Origin: QPJE01 sp051747745
GTDB taxonomy: Bacteria; Bacillota; Halanaerobiia; Halanaerobiales; Halanaerobiaceae
Assembly (NCBI GenBank): GCA_051747745.1
Contig: JBNJGL010000032.1
Coordinates: forward strand, 1-26,531
Reading direction: 5' to 3'
Length of the DNA: 26,531 nucleotides
Shown: positions 16,262 to 23,395 of the stretch, one piece after another
Layout: every line of letters begins with the position of its first letter
Position numbering within the stretch: the first letter of the stretch is position 1
Program-made: the position numbers and the translations under genes
Notes under the pieces: model-generated
What the model saw: the letters and a program-made list of their open reading frames with translations, nothing else
What the model was told of the DNA's origin: nothing
Databases searched by the model: none

Positions 16262-16967
16262 CAAAATCCTCCTTTTTCTCTACACTTCCGACAAGCAGAG
16301 CACCTCTTTTTGGGAATCTTGCCCCAAATTCCTCTTCCATGGGTTTAAACCAGCGGAAATCTTCTGCTTTTTTAAAATATGGTGGTACAAAAAGGGTGGA
16401 TTCCATTTCTACATCACCATATTTAGACAGAAGTGCTTCCAGCTCTTCCCAGGTATAAAATTCACTCTCACTAAAAATGGAATCTTTTTCTAAGCATTCT
16501 GCTTTTCTCCTGTAAGCCCAGGTACTTTCTTTATTTAAAACTCCAATGACAAGCTTTCCATCTTCTTTTAAAATCCGCCACATTTCTTTGATTACTTCTT
16601 CTATCTTATCTTTATCGATAAATTCTATCATAGAATTCGAATAGACTATATCAAAATAATTATCAGGGAATGGCAGCTTTTTAGTGACATCTCCTTTTAT
16701 AAATTCAATTTCTATTTCAGCTGCTTCTGCCAGTTTTTTTCCCGCCTTGAGCATTTTTTCGGTTAAATCAAATCCCACCGCTTCTTCTGCTCTAACAGCA
16801 AATCTGCGCAGAAAATATCCTGTTCCACAGCCAAGTTCTATTATTTTTTTGCCTGTACATCTGCCGATATGTTTTTGAAGGCATTTATATTCATTTTCAC
16901 CAACATATTTCCCTCTATCAGTTCTGTACCAGTCTTCATATCCTTCTGCCAGATCATCAAGCTCCAT
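16254..16967 (-). CDS. SAM-dependent methyltransferase inside the aco operon
   Basis: A 237-residue class I methyltransferase (Methyltransf_11 type). Motif I is KIIELGCGTGYFLRRF near residue 40, the ribose-binding acid is in VGFDLTEKM, and KLPFPDNYFDIVYSNSMIEF is motif II/III. GKLVIGVLNKEST follows. It starts 2 nt after the acoX stop codon and overlaps acoC by 8 nt, so it belongs to the same message and is translated with the dehydrogenase. A methyltransferase is not one of the standard aco genes. The substrate cannot be read from the sequence: a small metabolite and a complex subunit are both possible. Confidence 0.85.
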   Translation of the reverse strand: MELDDLAEGYEDWYRTDRGKYVGENEYKCLQKHIGRCTGKKIIELGCGTGYFLRRFAVRAEEAVGFDLTEKMLKAGKKLAEAAEIEIEFIKGDVTKKLPFPDNYFDIVYSNSMIEFIDKDKIEEVIKEMWRILKEDGKLVIGVLNKESTWAYRRKAECLEKDSIFSESEFYTWEELEALLSKYGDVEMESTLFVPPYFKKAEDFRWFKPMEEEFGARFPKRGALLVGSVEKKEDFDG

Positions 16968-16969
16968 AT

Positions 16970-17989
16970 CTACACCTCCAGCATTTTCTTTTCATCAGCC
17001 AGAGCAAGTACATCTTTATAATCTACAAATCTAACCGGTGCATAGCTGAGCTTAACTTCCAGCTGTTCTGTTTTTTTAACCGAAAGTTCTCTTTCCCCAT
17101 CAAGGGCAATTATTCTCTGTTTTGAAGGCAGTTTTATTGTTTCTTCCTGTTTTATTTTGCGCCATCTTTTAATAGGTATCTCTTTAATTACACCGGGAGC
17201 AATTGCTGCATTAACTGCAAGACTGTCATCACCAATCTCAACAAAAACTCCACCTTCTTCATCAGCCCGCACCTGTGTTAGTCTGCCGGCAATTGAAACC
17301 ATGCCGATATCATGTGAGGTGCTTCTGGTAACAAATAGTTCTTCCAGCTGTTCGGTATGCCAGAGTGCTCTACTGCCAATATAAGATTCATTTACTATTA
17401 CTGCATCTATGAGTGCCATATCTTCTACCCTGCCATCTCTTATAATGTAAATGCTCTTGATTGGCCTGGTAACTTTTTCCCTTTCTTCTTTATTAAAAAA
17501 GGTATAGAGTCCTGCTGCCATTCCCAGCATTGTACTTTCGGCCATGATTGGAAAAACATTATTTGTTCCTGTTGAAATTGACATTACGGGTATTTTTTTT
17601 AGTGATTTAACCACAACTCTATTTGTACCATCACCACCAAGAATGATAATTATATCCACTTCTTTTTCTTCCATCAGTTTTGCTGCATTGGACGAATCTT
17701 CAGCTGATCCTGTTATTGACATCTCCATAATTTCTACATCAAGTTTGAAATTCTCTTTTTCTTCTCCCCACAGCCCATTTAAAGCTTCATGTCCTATACC
17801 AAAAGAATCAGGCATAATATATACCCTGTCAATATCTAATTTATTTAAGGCCAGTAAAATTCTCCTCACAATATTAACTTTTTCTGCATTATCAAATACT
17901 GACCCATGTGCTACCAGCCTCCGTATATCACGTCCGGAGGCCGGATTAGCAATTATCCCAACAGTTCTTTTTTTCTTTTCAGACTGCAT
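16970..17989 (-). CDS. acoX: AcoX-family NAD-kinase-like protein
   Basis: A 339-residue protein of the AcoX family, related to ATP-NAD kinases. It begins TVGIIANPASGRDIRRL, and has IIILGGDGTNRVV near residue 115, the phosphate-binding GGDG loop of the NAD/diacylglycerol kinase fold, followed by STGTNNVFP. The C-terminal half matches the AcoX pattern with many short beta segments. AcoX is encoded in many acetoin operons, but its biochemical role remains unsettled. Its ATG overlaps the acoB stop by one base (TAATG), so translation is coupled. Its presence is the main reason to read the neighbouring E1/E2 genes as acetoin rather than pyruvate dehydrogenase. Confidence 0.87.
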   Translation of the reverse strand: MQSEKKKRTVGIIANPASGRDIRRLVAHGSVFDNAEKVNIVRRILLALNKLDIDRVYIMPDSFGIGHEALNGLWGEEKENFKLDVEIMEMSITGSAEDSSNAAKLMEEKEVDIIIILGGDGTNRVVVKSLKKIPVMSISTGTNNVFPIMAESTMLGMAAGLYTFFNKEEREKVTRPIKSIYIIRDGRVEDMALIDAVIVNESYIGSRALWHTEQLEELFVTRSTSHDIGMVSIAGRLTQVRADEEGGVFVEIGDDSLAVNAAIAPGVIKEIPIKRWRKIKQEETIKLPSKQRIIALDGERELSVKKTEQLEVKLSYAPVRFVDYKDVLALADEKKMLEV

Positions 17990-18963
17990 TAAACCATCTC
18001 TTTAACTGCAGCAATTATTTTTTCTGGCCCGGGTATATATGCTTTTTCTAAAACACTGCTGAATGGTACAGGTGCATCAGGTGCACATACTCTTATTATA
18101 GGCTGTTCGAGGAGAAATAATCCTTCTTCTGCAACTACGGCAGATATCTCGGAAGCAAAAGAACCTCTTTTTGTTTCTTCAGAAGCAATTATCAGCTTAC
18201 CGGTTTTTTCTACTGAATCCAGTACAGTTTCTTTATCAAATGGAACCAGGGTTCTTGGATCTATCACTTCAATTTCTATTCCTTCTTCTGCCAGTTTTTC
18301 AGCAGCTTCCAGCGCATAAGTAACAAGAATACCTGTGGCAACTACAGTAAGGTCCTTACCTTCACGCTTAACATCTGCTTTACCAAGTGGAATAGTTAGA
18401 TCTTTATCATCTGGAACTTCACCTGTATGATTATAAAGAATTTTGTGTTCAAAGAATATAACAGGATTGTCATCTCTGACAGCTGACTTGAGCAGTCCTT
18501 TTGCATCAGCAGGTGTGGATGGATATACAACTTTCAGGCCGGGAACATGAGTAAACCAGGCTTCAGTTCTCTCAGAGTGCTGTGCTGCTGCACCAATACC
18601 TGCTCCATTGGGAGCCCTCAGCACCATCGGCACTTTTGCCTGTCCACCTGTCATATAGCACATTTTGGCAGCCTGATTGAAAATTTCATCCATCGGAACT
18701 CCTAGAAAACCTGCAAACATAATTTCTGCAATAGGTCTACTGCCTGTCATAGCAGCCCCTACTGCACTACCTACAATCGCTGTTTCAGTAATAGGTGTGT
18801 CCCGCACTCTATCTTCTCCAAATTTTTCTACAAGATCACCTGTTACACCAAAACATCCTCCAAAAACTCCTACATCTTCCCCCATAATAAATACTGATCT
18901 ATCTCTCTCCATCTCTTCTGCCATTGCTTCTCGAAGAGCTTCTGCATAAGTTAATTTACTCAT
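17989..18963 (-). CDS. acoB: Acetoin dehydrogenase E1 beta subunit
   Basis: The beta subunit of the thiamine-diphosphate E1 component, 324 residues. MSKLTYAEALREAMAEEMERD at the N-terminus, VFIMGEDVGVFGGCFGVT near residue 25, ETAIVGSAVGAAMTG near 62, and the C-terminal transketolase domain (EVIDPRTLVPFDKETV near 235) are all typical. It supplies the catalytic Glu that activates the thiazolium ring and completes the active site with AcoA. Its start overlaps the acoA stop as TAATG. Alone it could equally be PdhB or a branched-chain E1 beta; the operon context decides. Confidence 0.88.
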   Translation of the reverse strand: MSKLTYAEALREAMAEEMERDRSVFIMGEDVGVFGGCFGVTGDLVEKFGEDRVRDTPITETAIVGSAVGAAMTGSRPIAEIMFAGFLGVPMDEIFNQAAKMCYMTGGQAKVPMVLRAPNGAGIGAAAQHSERTEAWFTHVPGLKVVYPSTPADAKGLLKSAVRDDNPVIFFEHKILYNHTGEVPDDKDLTIPLGKADVKREGKDLTVVATGILVTYALEAAEKLAEEGIEIEVIDPRTLVPFDKETVLDSVEKTGKLIIASEETKRGSFASEISAVVAEEGLFLLEQPIIRVCAPDAPVPFSSVLEKAYIPGPEKIIAAVKEMV

Positions 18964-19949
18964 TAAACTCCCTCCCCATAATAAACATCTGTTGTGACTT
19001 CTGAAGGATCAGGCTCAGGACTATCCTGTGCAAAATCAAGCGCTTCTTTAATTCTGGCTGCTACCTTATCCTTCAGCTCACCATATTCTTCATCATCGAG
19101 GAGTTCCTGATCTTTTAATAAATTTACAAATTTGTTAATAGGATCTTTCTTTTTCCACTGCTCCAGTTCTTCATCTGACCGATATACTGTAGGATCTCCT
19201 TCAAAATGACCTCTGTGCCTGTATGTCTTACATTCTACCAGGCTCGGCCCCCCACCATTTCTGGCTTTCTTTACTGCTTCAGTTACAGCTTCGTTTACTG
19301 CCATGACGTCATTGCCATCAACTGTAACTCCAGAAATACCATAAGATACTGCTCTATCTGAAACATCTTTAATGTTCTGTCCTTTACGGCCGTCTGATCT
19401 GTACTGGGGCATCGAAATAGCGTACATATTATTTTCACATACAAAGACTACCGGCAGATTCCATACAGAAGCCATATTTATCGCTTCATGAAATGTTCCT
19501 CTATTGGAAGCTCCATCTCCAAAGAAACAGATTGTCACTGCATCTGTACCGAGTATCTGACTGGTTATACCAGAACCTGCAGCAATCGGCAGACCAGCAC
19601 CAACAATACCATTTGCTCCTAAAATACCAAGACTTACATCGGCAATATGCATTGAGCCACCTTTACCTTTGTTATATCCTGTGGCTTTACCAAAGATTTC
19701 TGCCATCATTTTCTTTACATCTCCACCTCTGGCAAGCAGATGGCCGTGGCCGCGGTGAGTACTTGTAATAAAATCTTCTTCTTTAAGTGTACTACACGCA
19801 CCAACTGCTACTGCCTCTTCACCTAAATAAAGGTGTACAAAACCCGGTATTTCACCGGCAGCAAAATGTTTCTGTACAGTTGATTCAAATTCTCTGATTA
19901 CCAGCATATCTTCCAGTAATTTAAGCAGTTTTTCTTTGCTTTCTTTCAA
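18963..19949 (-). CDS. acoA: Acetoin dehydrogenase E1 alpha subunit
   Basis: The alpha subunit of the thiamine-diphosphate E1 component, 328 residues. The cofactor motif is FFGDGASNRGTFHEAINMA followed by VCENNMYAIS, the GDG-to-NN module, near residues 165-200. HLYLGEEAVAVGACSTL and THRGHGHLLARGG near residue 65 are typical, and YRHRGHFEGDP near residue 245 resembles AcoA. The start is TTG, backed by GGGGGAGAT upstream. It is the first gene of acoA-acoB-acoX-methyltransferase-acoC, behind a -24/-12 promoter. E1 should cleave acetoin to acetaldehyde and an acetyl group transferred to E2; substrate specificity is inferred from context. Confidence 0.88.
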   Translation of the reverse strand: MKESKEKLLKLLEDMLVIREFESTVQKHFAAGEIPGFVHLYLGEEAVAVGACSTLKEEDFITSTHRGHGHLLARGGDVKKMMAEIFGKATGYNKGKGGSMHIADVSLGILGANGIVGAGLPIAAGSGITSQILGTDAVTICFFGDGASNRGTFHEAINMASVWNLPVVFVCENNMYAISMPQYRSDGRKGQNIKDVSDRAVSYGISGVTVDGNDVMAVNEAVTEAVKKARNGGGPSLVECKTYRHRGHFEGDPTVYRSDEELEQWKKKDPINKFVNLLKDQELLDDEEYGELKDKVAARIKEALDFAQDSPEPDPSEVTTDVYYGEGV

Positions 19950-20046
19950 ACTTATCTCCCCCTATTATTATACTTCTGGCCAGCAGAAAAAAAATAATTC
20001 ACCTCCTGTTAAATCATAATTTTTTTCCTTTTCATAATATTAATAG

Positions 20047-20063
20047 TGCATTATTTATTCCAA
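20047..20063 (-). promoter_or_regulatory. Sigma-54 (-24/-12) promoter of the aco operon
   Basis: On the minus strand TTGGAATAAATAATGCA has GG and GC separated by 10 nt, with the expected TTGG and TGCA around them. Transcription would begin near 20036, about 87 nt before acoA. The gene for a sigma-54 activator lies directly upstream. Confidence 0.65.
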
Positions 20064-20192
20064 TAAGGTGAAATATGGGTTAATAAAATTTACAAAAAGC
20101 CACAATCCCTTTTATATCATCAATATTTAATTCAAAAAAATATATTTCTTTATTTTATATATTTTTTTGAAAGTTGTGAAATAAATAATTTT

Positions 20193-20209
20193 TGTATTAT
20201 TTTGATACA
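20193..20209. promoter_or_regulatory. AcoR operator candidate, proximal copy
   Basis: TGTATTATTTTGATACA, a degenerate copy of the 17-bp palindrome found twice further up (two arm mismatches). Its centre is about 165 bp upstream of the predicted aco transcription start, a usual distance for a sigma-54 enhancer site. Confidence 0.5.
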
Positions 20210-20265
20210 TTATTTATTTTTTAAATCTTCCTTTCTTCTGATATATTAGTGCACAAGAGAAATAA

Positions 20266-20282
20266 TGTATCATAATGATACA
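20266..20282. promoter_or_regulatory. AcoR operator candidate, perfect palindrome
   Basis: TGTATCATAATGATACA is a perfect palindrome with 8-bp arms around one central base. It lies in the gap between acoR and acoA, about 238 bp upstream of the predicted aco start and 28 bp (centre to centre) from the distal copy. Confidence 0.65.
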
Positions 20283-20293
20283 CAATAGAAAAG

Positions 20294-20310
20294 TGTCTCA
20301 TTATGATACA
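20294..20310. promoter_or_regulatory. AcoR operator candidate, distal copy
   Basis: TGTCTCATTATGATACA matches the perfect palindrome's reverse complement with one change in the left arm. It ends 2 nt from the acoR stop codon. Confidence 0.6.
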
Positions 20311-20312
20311 TA

Positions 20313-22271
20313 TTAAAGTTTAATATTATATTTTTGAGCCTTGCGGTAAATAGTTGACCGACTTATGCCAAGTTTTTCTGCTGCCTGGGTGATATTTTTA
20401 GACCGATCAAGGGAAAGATTTATCAATATCTCTTCCATATCATCTATTTTCAGTAGAGGTATTTTTTCTGGATTTAACGAATTATTTTTTGTATCTTTTT
20501 TAAATTCTTCTGGCAGTAGATCAGCCCTTATTACTCCATCATCTGATAAAAGTGCTGCTCTTTCTATTAAATTCTGCAGTTCTCTTACATTACCGGGCCA
20601 GCTGTAATTCCTGAGAAGTTTCAATACTTCATCTTCCACCCCATATATATCTTTTTTACTCTGCTGATTTACAACAGAAATAAAATGCTCAACAAGAACA
20701 GGAATATCTTCCGGTCTTTCTCTGAGTGATGGCATCTTAAGATTAACTGTATTTAGGCGAAAATAAAGATCTTTACGAAAATTTCCTTTTTTAACTTCTT
20801 CTTCCAAAACTTTATTTGTAGAAGCAATGATCCGAACATCTACCGGGATTGGTTCAAGCCCACCTATTCTGTTGATTTCTTTTTCCTGAAGTACTCTCAG
20901 CAGGCTGGCCTGCATATTGAGCGGCATTTCTCCTATCTCATCTAAATGCAGTGTTCCTCCAGATGCAAGTTCAAATTTACCGGGTCTGCCCTTTTTGCGG
21001 GCACCTGTAAAACTTCCTCCTTCATAACCAAAGAGTTCACTCTCCAGAAGGCTCTGAGGTATGGCAGCACAGTTAATACTCAAAAAAACCTGTTCACTGC
21101 GGGCGCTGTTATTATGAATAGCCTGAGCCATCATTTCTTTGCCAGTACCACTTTCTCCTTCTATAAGAACAGCTGCATCACTGTCACTTATTACCTTACC
21201 CAGTTCGACAACCTCATTTAAGCTGCTGCTGTTTCCTATAATATCATCAAACTTAAACCTGGCTTCTGAACCGGCCATTCTGTTAACCATTTTTTTAACA
21301 GCTTTCATGCGGCGCAGTATTATTATAAATCCATCTGGAATACCTCGCCCTCCCGGCAGCATCCTGGCAGAAGAATTGAAATATATTTTCTCTCCCCCTC
21401 TGTGCAGATAAATATCTTCATCATTAAATATTCTGTGATCAGAAAGCATTTTCTCTACCACACTCTGTTCTCCTAAAATATCTTTTATATCTTTTTTTGC
21501 AGCTTTTCCTTTTTCTATACCCAGCATTCTTGCTGCCGCCTGATTAATGCTGATCACACTGCCCATTTTATTTATTGATATCAAACCTTCTGACATGGAA
21601 TTTATAACTGCAGTGGAAAACTCATGTGCCTGTTCTAATTCTCTGTTTCTCTCTACCAGGGCCAGCTGATGTTCAATAGCCTGTGCTGCCGCAGCCACCA
21701 TGCCGAGAGTATGTGGATGGGCACATTCACATGGGCCGGACATATCCAGAATCCCAATCAGCTCTCCTTTTGGATTATGTATTGGAGCAGCAGAACAGGT
21801 CCATGGATGGTGTTTTCTGCAGTAATGTTCTTCTCCCACAACCTGAAGAGCCTTATCTGTTTTTATACCGGTTCCAATTGCATTTGTTCCAACTTTTTCT
21901 TCTGACCAGTATGAACCGGGAGTAAATCTCAGCTCCATTGCCCTGTTCATAATCTTTTCATCACCTGTTACTTCTACTATCATCCCTCTACTGTCTGTTA
22001 GGACTACAACAAAATTAGATTTTTCTACTATTTCTGCCAGCTCATTCATAAAAGGTCGGGCTATTTCTATTAAATCGCGATTGGCTTTTCTTATCCGCAT
22101 AAGAAGCTTTTTTTCTATTATATTACCTTCTCCACCATATGGATCAACTTTTAAGTTCTTACACCTCTGCCAGGACTCTGATATAATACTTTTTTCAAAT
22201 TCATCAGGAATTTCATTTTTTTCTACAAAAGATTTCCAGGCTTTATAAGCTTTTTGATTGAAAATATGCAT
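20313..22271 (-). CDS. acoR: Sigma-54-dependent activator, AcoR type
   Basis: Activates transcription by sigma-54 polymerase, probably of acoA-acoC downstream, on sensing acetoin or a related signal. The ATG at 22271 follows GGGGTGAG at a good distance, so a start 39 nt further up is rejected; the product has 652 residues. A GAF sensor domain lies at about 60-200 (ending near CECAHPHTLGMVAAA), a PAS domain at about 215-320, and the AAA+ domain at about 340-575 with Walker A GESGTGKE near 373, a GSFTGA loop near 421 in place of the common GAFTGA, and Walker B GGTLHLDEIGEMP near 444. A Fis-type helix-turn-helix ends the protein (ITQAAEKLGISRSTIYRKAQKY). Domain order is that of AcoR. Three palindromes follow its stop codon. 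Confidence 0.9.
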   Translation of the reverse strand: MHIFNQKAYKAWKSFVEKNEIPDEFEKSIISESWQRCKNLKVDPYGGEGNIIEKKLLMRIRKANRDLIEIARPFMNELAEIVEKSNFVVVLTDSRGMIVEVTGDEKIMNRAMELRFTPGSYWSEEKVGTNAIGTGIKTDKALQVVGEEHYCRKHHPWTCSAAPIHNPKGELIGILDMSGPCECAHPHTLGMVAAAAQAIEHQLALVERNRELEQAHEFSTAVINSMSEGLISINKMGSVISINQAAARMLGIEKGKAAKKDIKDILGEQSVVEKMLSDHRIFNDEDIYLHRGGEKIYFNSSARMLPGGRGIPDGFIIILRRMKAVKKMVNRMAGSEARFKFDDIIGNSSSLNEVVELGKVISDSDAAVLIEGESGTGKEMMAQAIHNNSARSEQVFLSINCAAIPQSLLESELFGYEGGSFTGARKKGRPGKFELASGGTLHLDEIGEMPLNMQASLLRVLQEKEINRIGGLEPIPVDVRIIASTNKVLEEEVKKGNFRKDLYFRLNTVNLKMPSLRERPEDIPVLVEHFISVVNQQSKKDIYGVEDEVLKLLRNYSWPGNVRELQNLIERAALLSDDGVIRADLLPEEFKKDTKNNSLNPEKIPLLKIDDMEEILINLSLDRSKNITQAAEKLGISRSTIYRKAQKYNIKL

Positions 22272-22296
22272 ATTGTACTCACCCCACCAATTATTA

Positions 22297-22325
22297 TTTA
22301 TACAGCACAAATGTCATCAGTCCAA
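22297..22325 (-). promoter_or_regulatory. Sigma-A promoter of acoR
   Basis: On the minus strand TTGGAC (22325-22320), a 17-nt spacer and TATAAA (22302-22297), about 25 nt before the acoR ATG, giving a short leader. Confidence 0.6.
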
Positions 22326-22383
22326 AAAGCCAATTATTTTACTGCTCTTTATGTATATTATTAAATCTTAATTTCGCTTTTCC

Positions 22384-22400
22384 TGCAGTGAAAATTCCAG
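22384..22400 (-). promoter_or_regulatory. Possible second sigma-54 promoter, upstream of acoR
   Basis: On the minus strand CTGGAATTTTCACTGCA has GG and GC 10 nt apart and shares the TGGAAT and TGCA parts with the aco promoter at 20047-20063. It lies between the SDR gene and acoR, about 100 nt before acoR. One GG-N10-GC match can arise by chance, so support is limited. Confidence 0.3.
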
Positions 22401-22436
22401 AAATTTCTCAGACTGCTTAGTTTAAAAACTTCTGCT

Positions 22437-23195
22437 TTAACCTAATAATGCTCCCCCACTGGTTGAGATAGTTTCCCCTGTTAAATATGCAGCTAGATCT
22501 GAGGCCATAAACAAAATAACTTTTGCCTGATCTTCTGCAGTAGAAAGTCGTCCTATCGGTAAGCTTGAAATTAATTCTTCTTCTCGTTCTTTGCTCATCT
22601 GTTTAGTTATTCTTTTAGTTAGAGTTACACCAGGAGCAAGACAGTTAACGGTTATTCCTCTGGGTCCAAATTCTCTTGCTAAATGTCGTGTCAGACCTAT
22701 AACTGCGGCTTTAGATGCACTGTAATGTGCTCCCTGAAGCAGACTGCATCTCTGGCCAGCAATAGAAGAAACATTAATGATTTTACCTTTATCCATCCTT
22801 TGGATACATTCTCTTGCAGATAAGAAACAGCTTTTAACATTATAATCAAAAATCCCATCCCATTCTTCAGCAGATATATCCAAAAACTCAGTTGGTTTTC
22901 CCCCACCAACAACATTTACAAGTATATCAGGAATACCCCATTCAGATTCTATCTGATCAAACAATTCAACAACATCTTCTTCTTTAGTTGCATCTGCAGT
23001 AATCGGTAGGATTTGTCCACCTGTATCAGCTTCAATTTCAGCAGCTGTTTTTTCCAGTCGTTCCATACTTGTAGAAACAATAACTACTTTAGCACCACTG
23101 GCTGATAATAATCTGGCCGATTCTTTTCCTATTCCTTTAGATGCACCAATTATTACTGAAATTTTACCTTTCAATCCAAAAATATCGTTATTCAT
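22437..23195 (-). CDS. Short-chain dehydrogenase/reductase (SDR)
   Basis: A 252-residue NAD(P)-dependent oxidoreductase of the classical SDR family. The dinucleotide-binding loop is GASKGIGK near residue 17, VNVVGGG replaces the usual NNAG turn near 92, the catalytic Ser is in NVSSIAG near 143, and the YxxxK pair is YSASK near 158. TGETISTSGGALLG at the C-terminus is the FabG-like ending. The ATG has GGAGG 7 nt upstream. It lies upstream of acoR on the same strand. An acetoin/diacetyl reductase role would suit the neighbourhood, but the motifs do not separate this from other 3-oxoacyl or sugar SDRs, so the substrate is left open. Confidence 0.83.
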   Translation of the reverse strand: MNNDIFGLKGKISVIIGASKGIGKESARLLSASGAKVVIVSTSMERLEKTAAEIEADTGGQILPITADATKEEDVVELFDQIESEWGIPDILVNVVGGGKPTEFLDISAEEWDGIFDYNVKSCFLSARECIQRMDKGKIINVSSIAGQRCSLLQGAHYSASKAAVIGLTRHLAREFGPRGITVNCLAPGVTLTKRITKQMSKEREEELISSLPIGRLSTAEDQAKVILFMASDLAAYLTGETISTSGGALLG

Positions 23196-23325
23196 TTAAA
23201 GCCTCCAGTCTGTATTTTCGTTGTGTCAAATCTAATATTCTTTTAAAATATAAACAGTTAGCATATTTGTCATATTAAAAATCTATAAAAATATGCCATT
23301 ATCTATTTTATAATTATTGACCCTC

Positions 23326-23353
23326 CTCGGGGCCAGCCCACGAGATTTGCTCG
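23326..23353 (-). repeat. GC-rich patch with two mutually exclusive hairpins
   Basis: CTCG-GGG (23326-23332) pairs with CCC-a-CGAG (23337-23344), and the same CGAG (23341-23344) also pairs with CTCG at 23350-23353. Only one stem can form at a time. The patch is strikingly GC-rich against its AT-rich surroundings and lies between the beta-barrel gene and the SDR gene. No T-run follows, so a plain terminator is unlikely. Confidence 0.4.
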
Positions 23354-23395
23354 CAGACTATAACTTCGATCACTTTTTAAAAAAATCAGAATCCA

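Noticed and set aside
15615..16493. A long plus-strand open frame (292 residues) opposite acoC and the methyltransferase gene
   Set aside because: It is Ser/Phe-rich, the mirror of Glu/Lys-rich coding on the other strand, has no recognisable domain, and the minus-strand genes are certain.
15077..19949. An ordinary pyruvate dehydrogenase operon
   Set aside because: The E1/E2 sequences alone would allow it, but acoX, an AcoR-type activator, a sigma-54 promoter and the missing E3 favour an acetoin-type complex. Substrate is not proven.
20266..20310. The two distal palindromes as a terminator of acoR
   Set aside because: They can pair with each other, but no T-run follows and a third copy lies much further down; operator sites explain them better.
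22272..22310. An upstream start for acoR adding MCCINNNWWGEYN
   Set aside because: It would lie upstream of the predicted transcription start, and GGGGTGAG supports the ATG at 22271.
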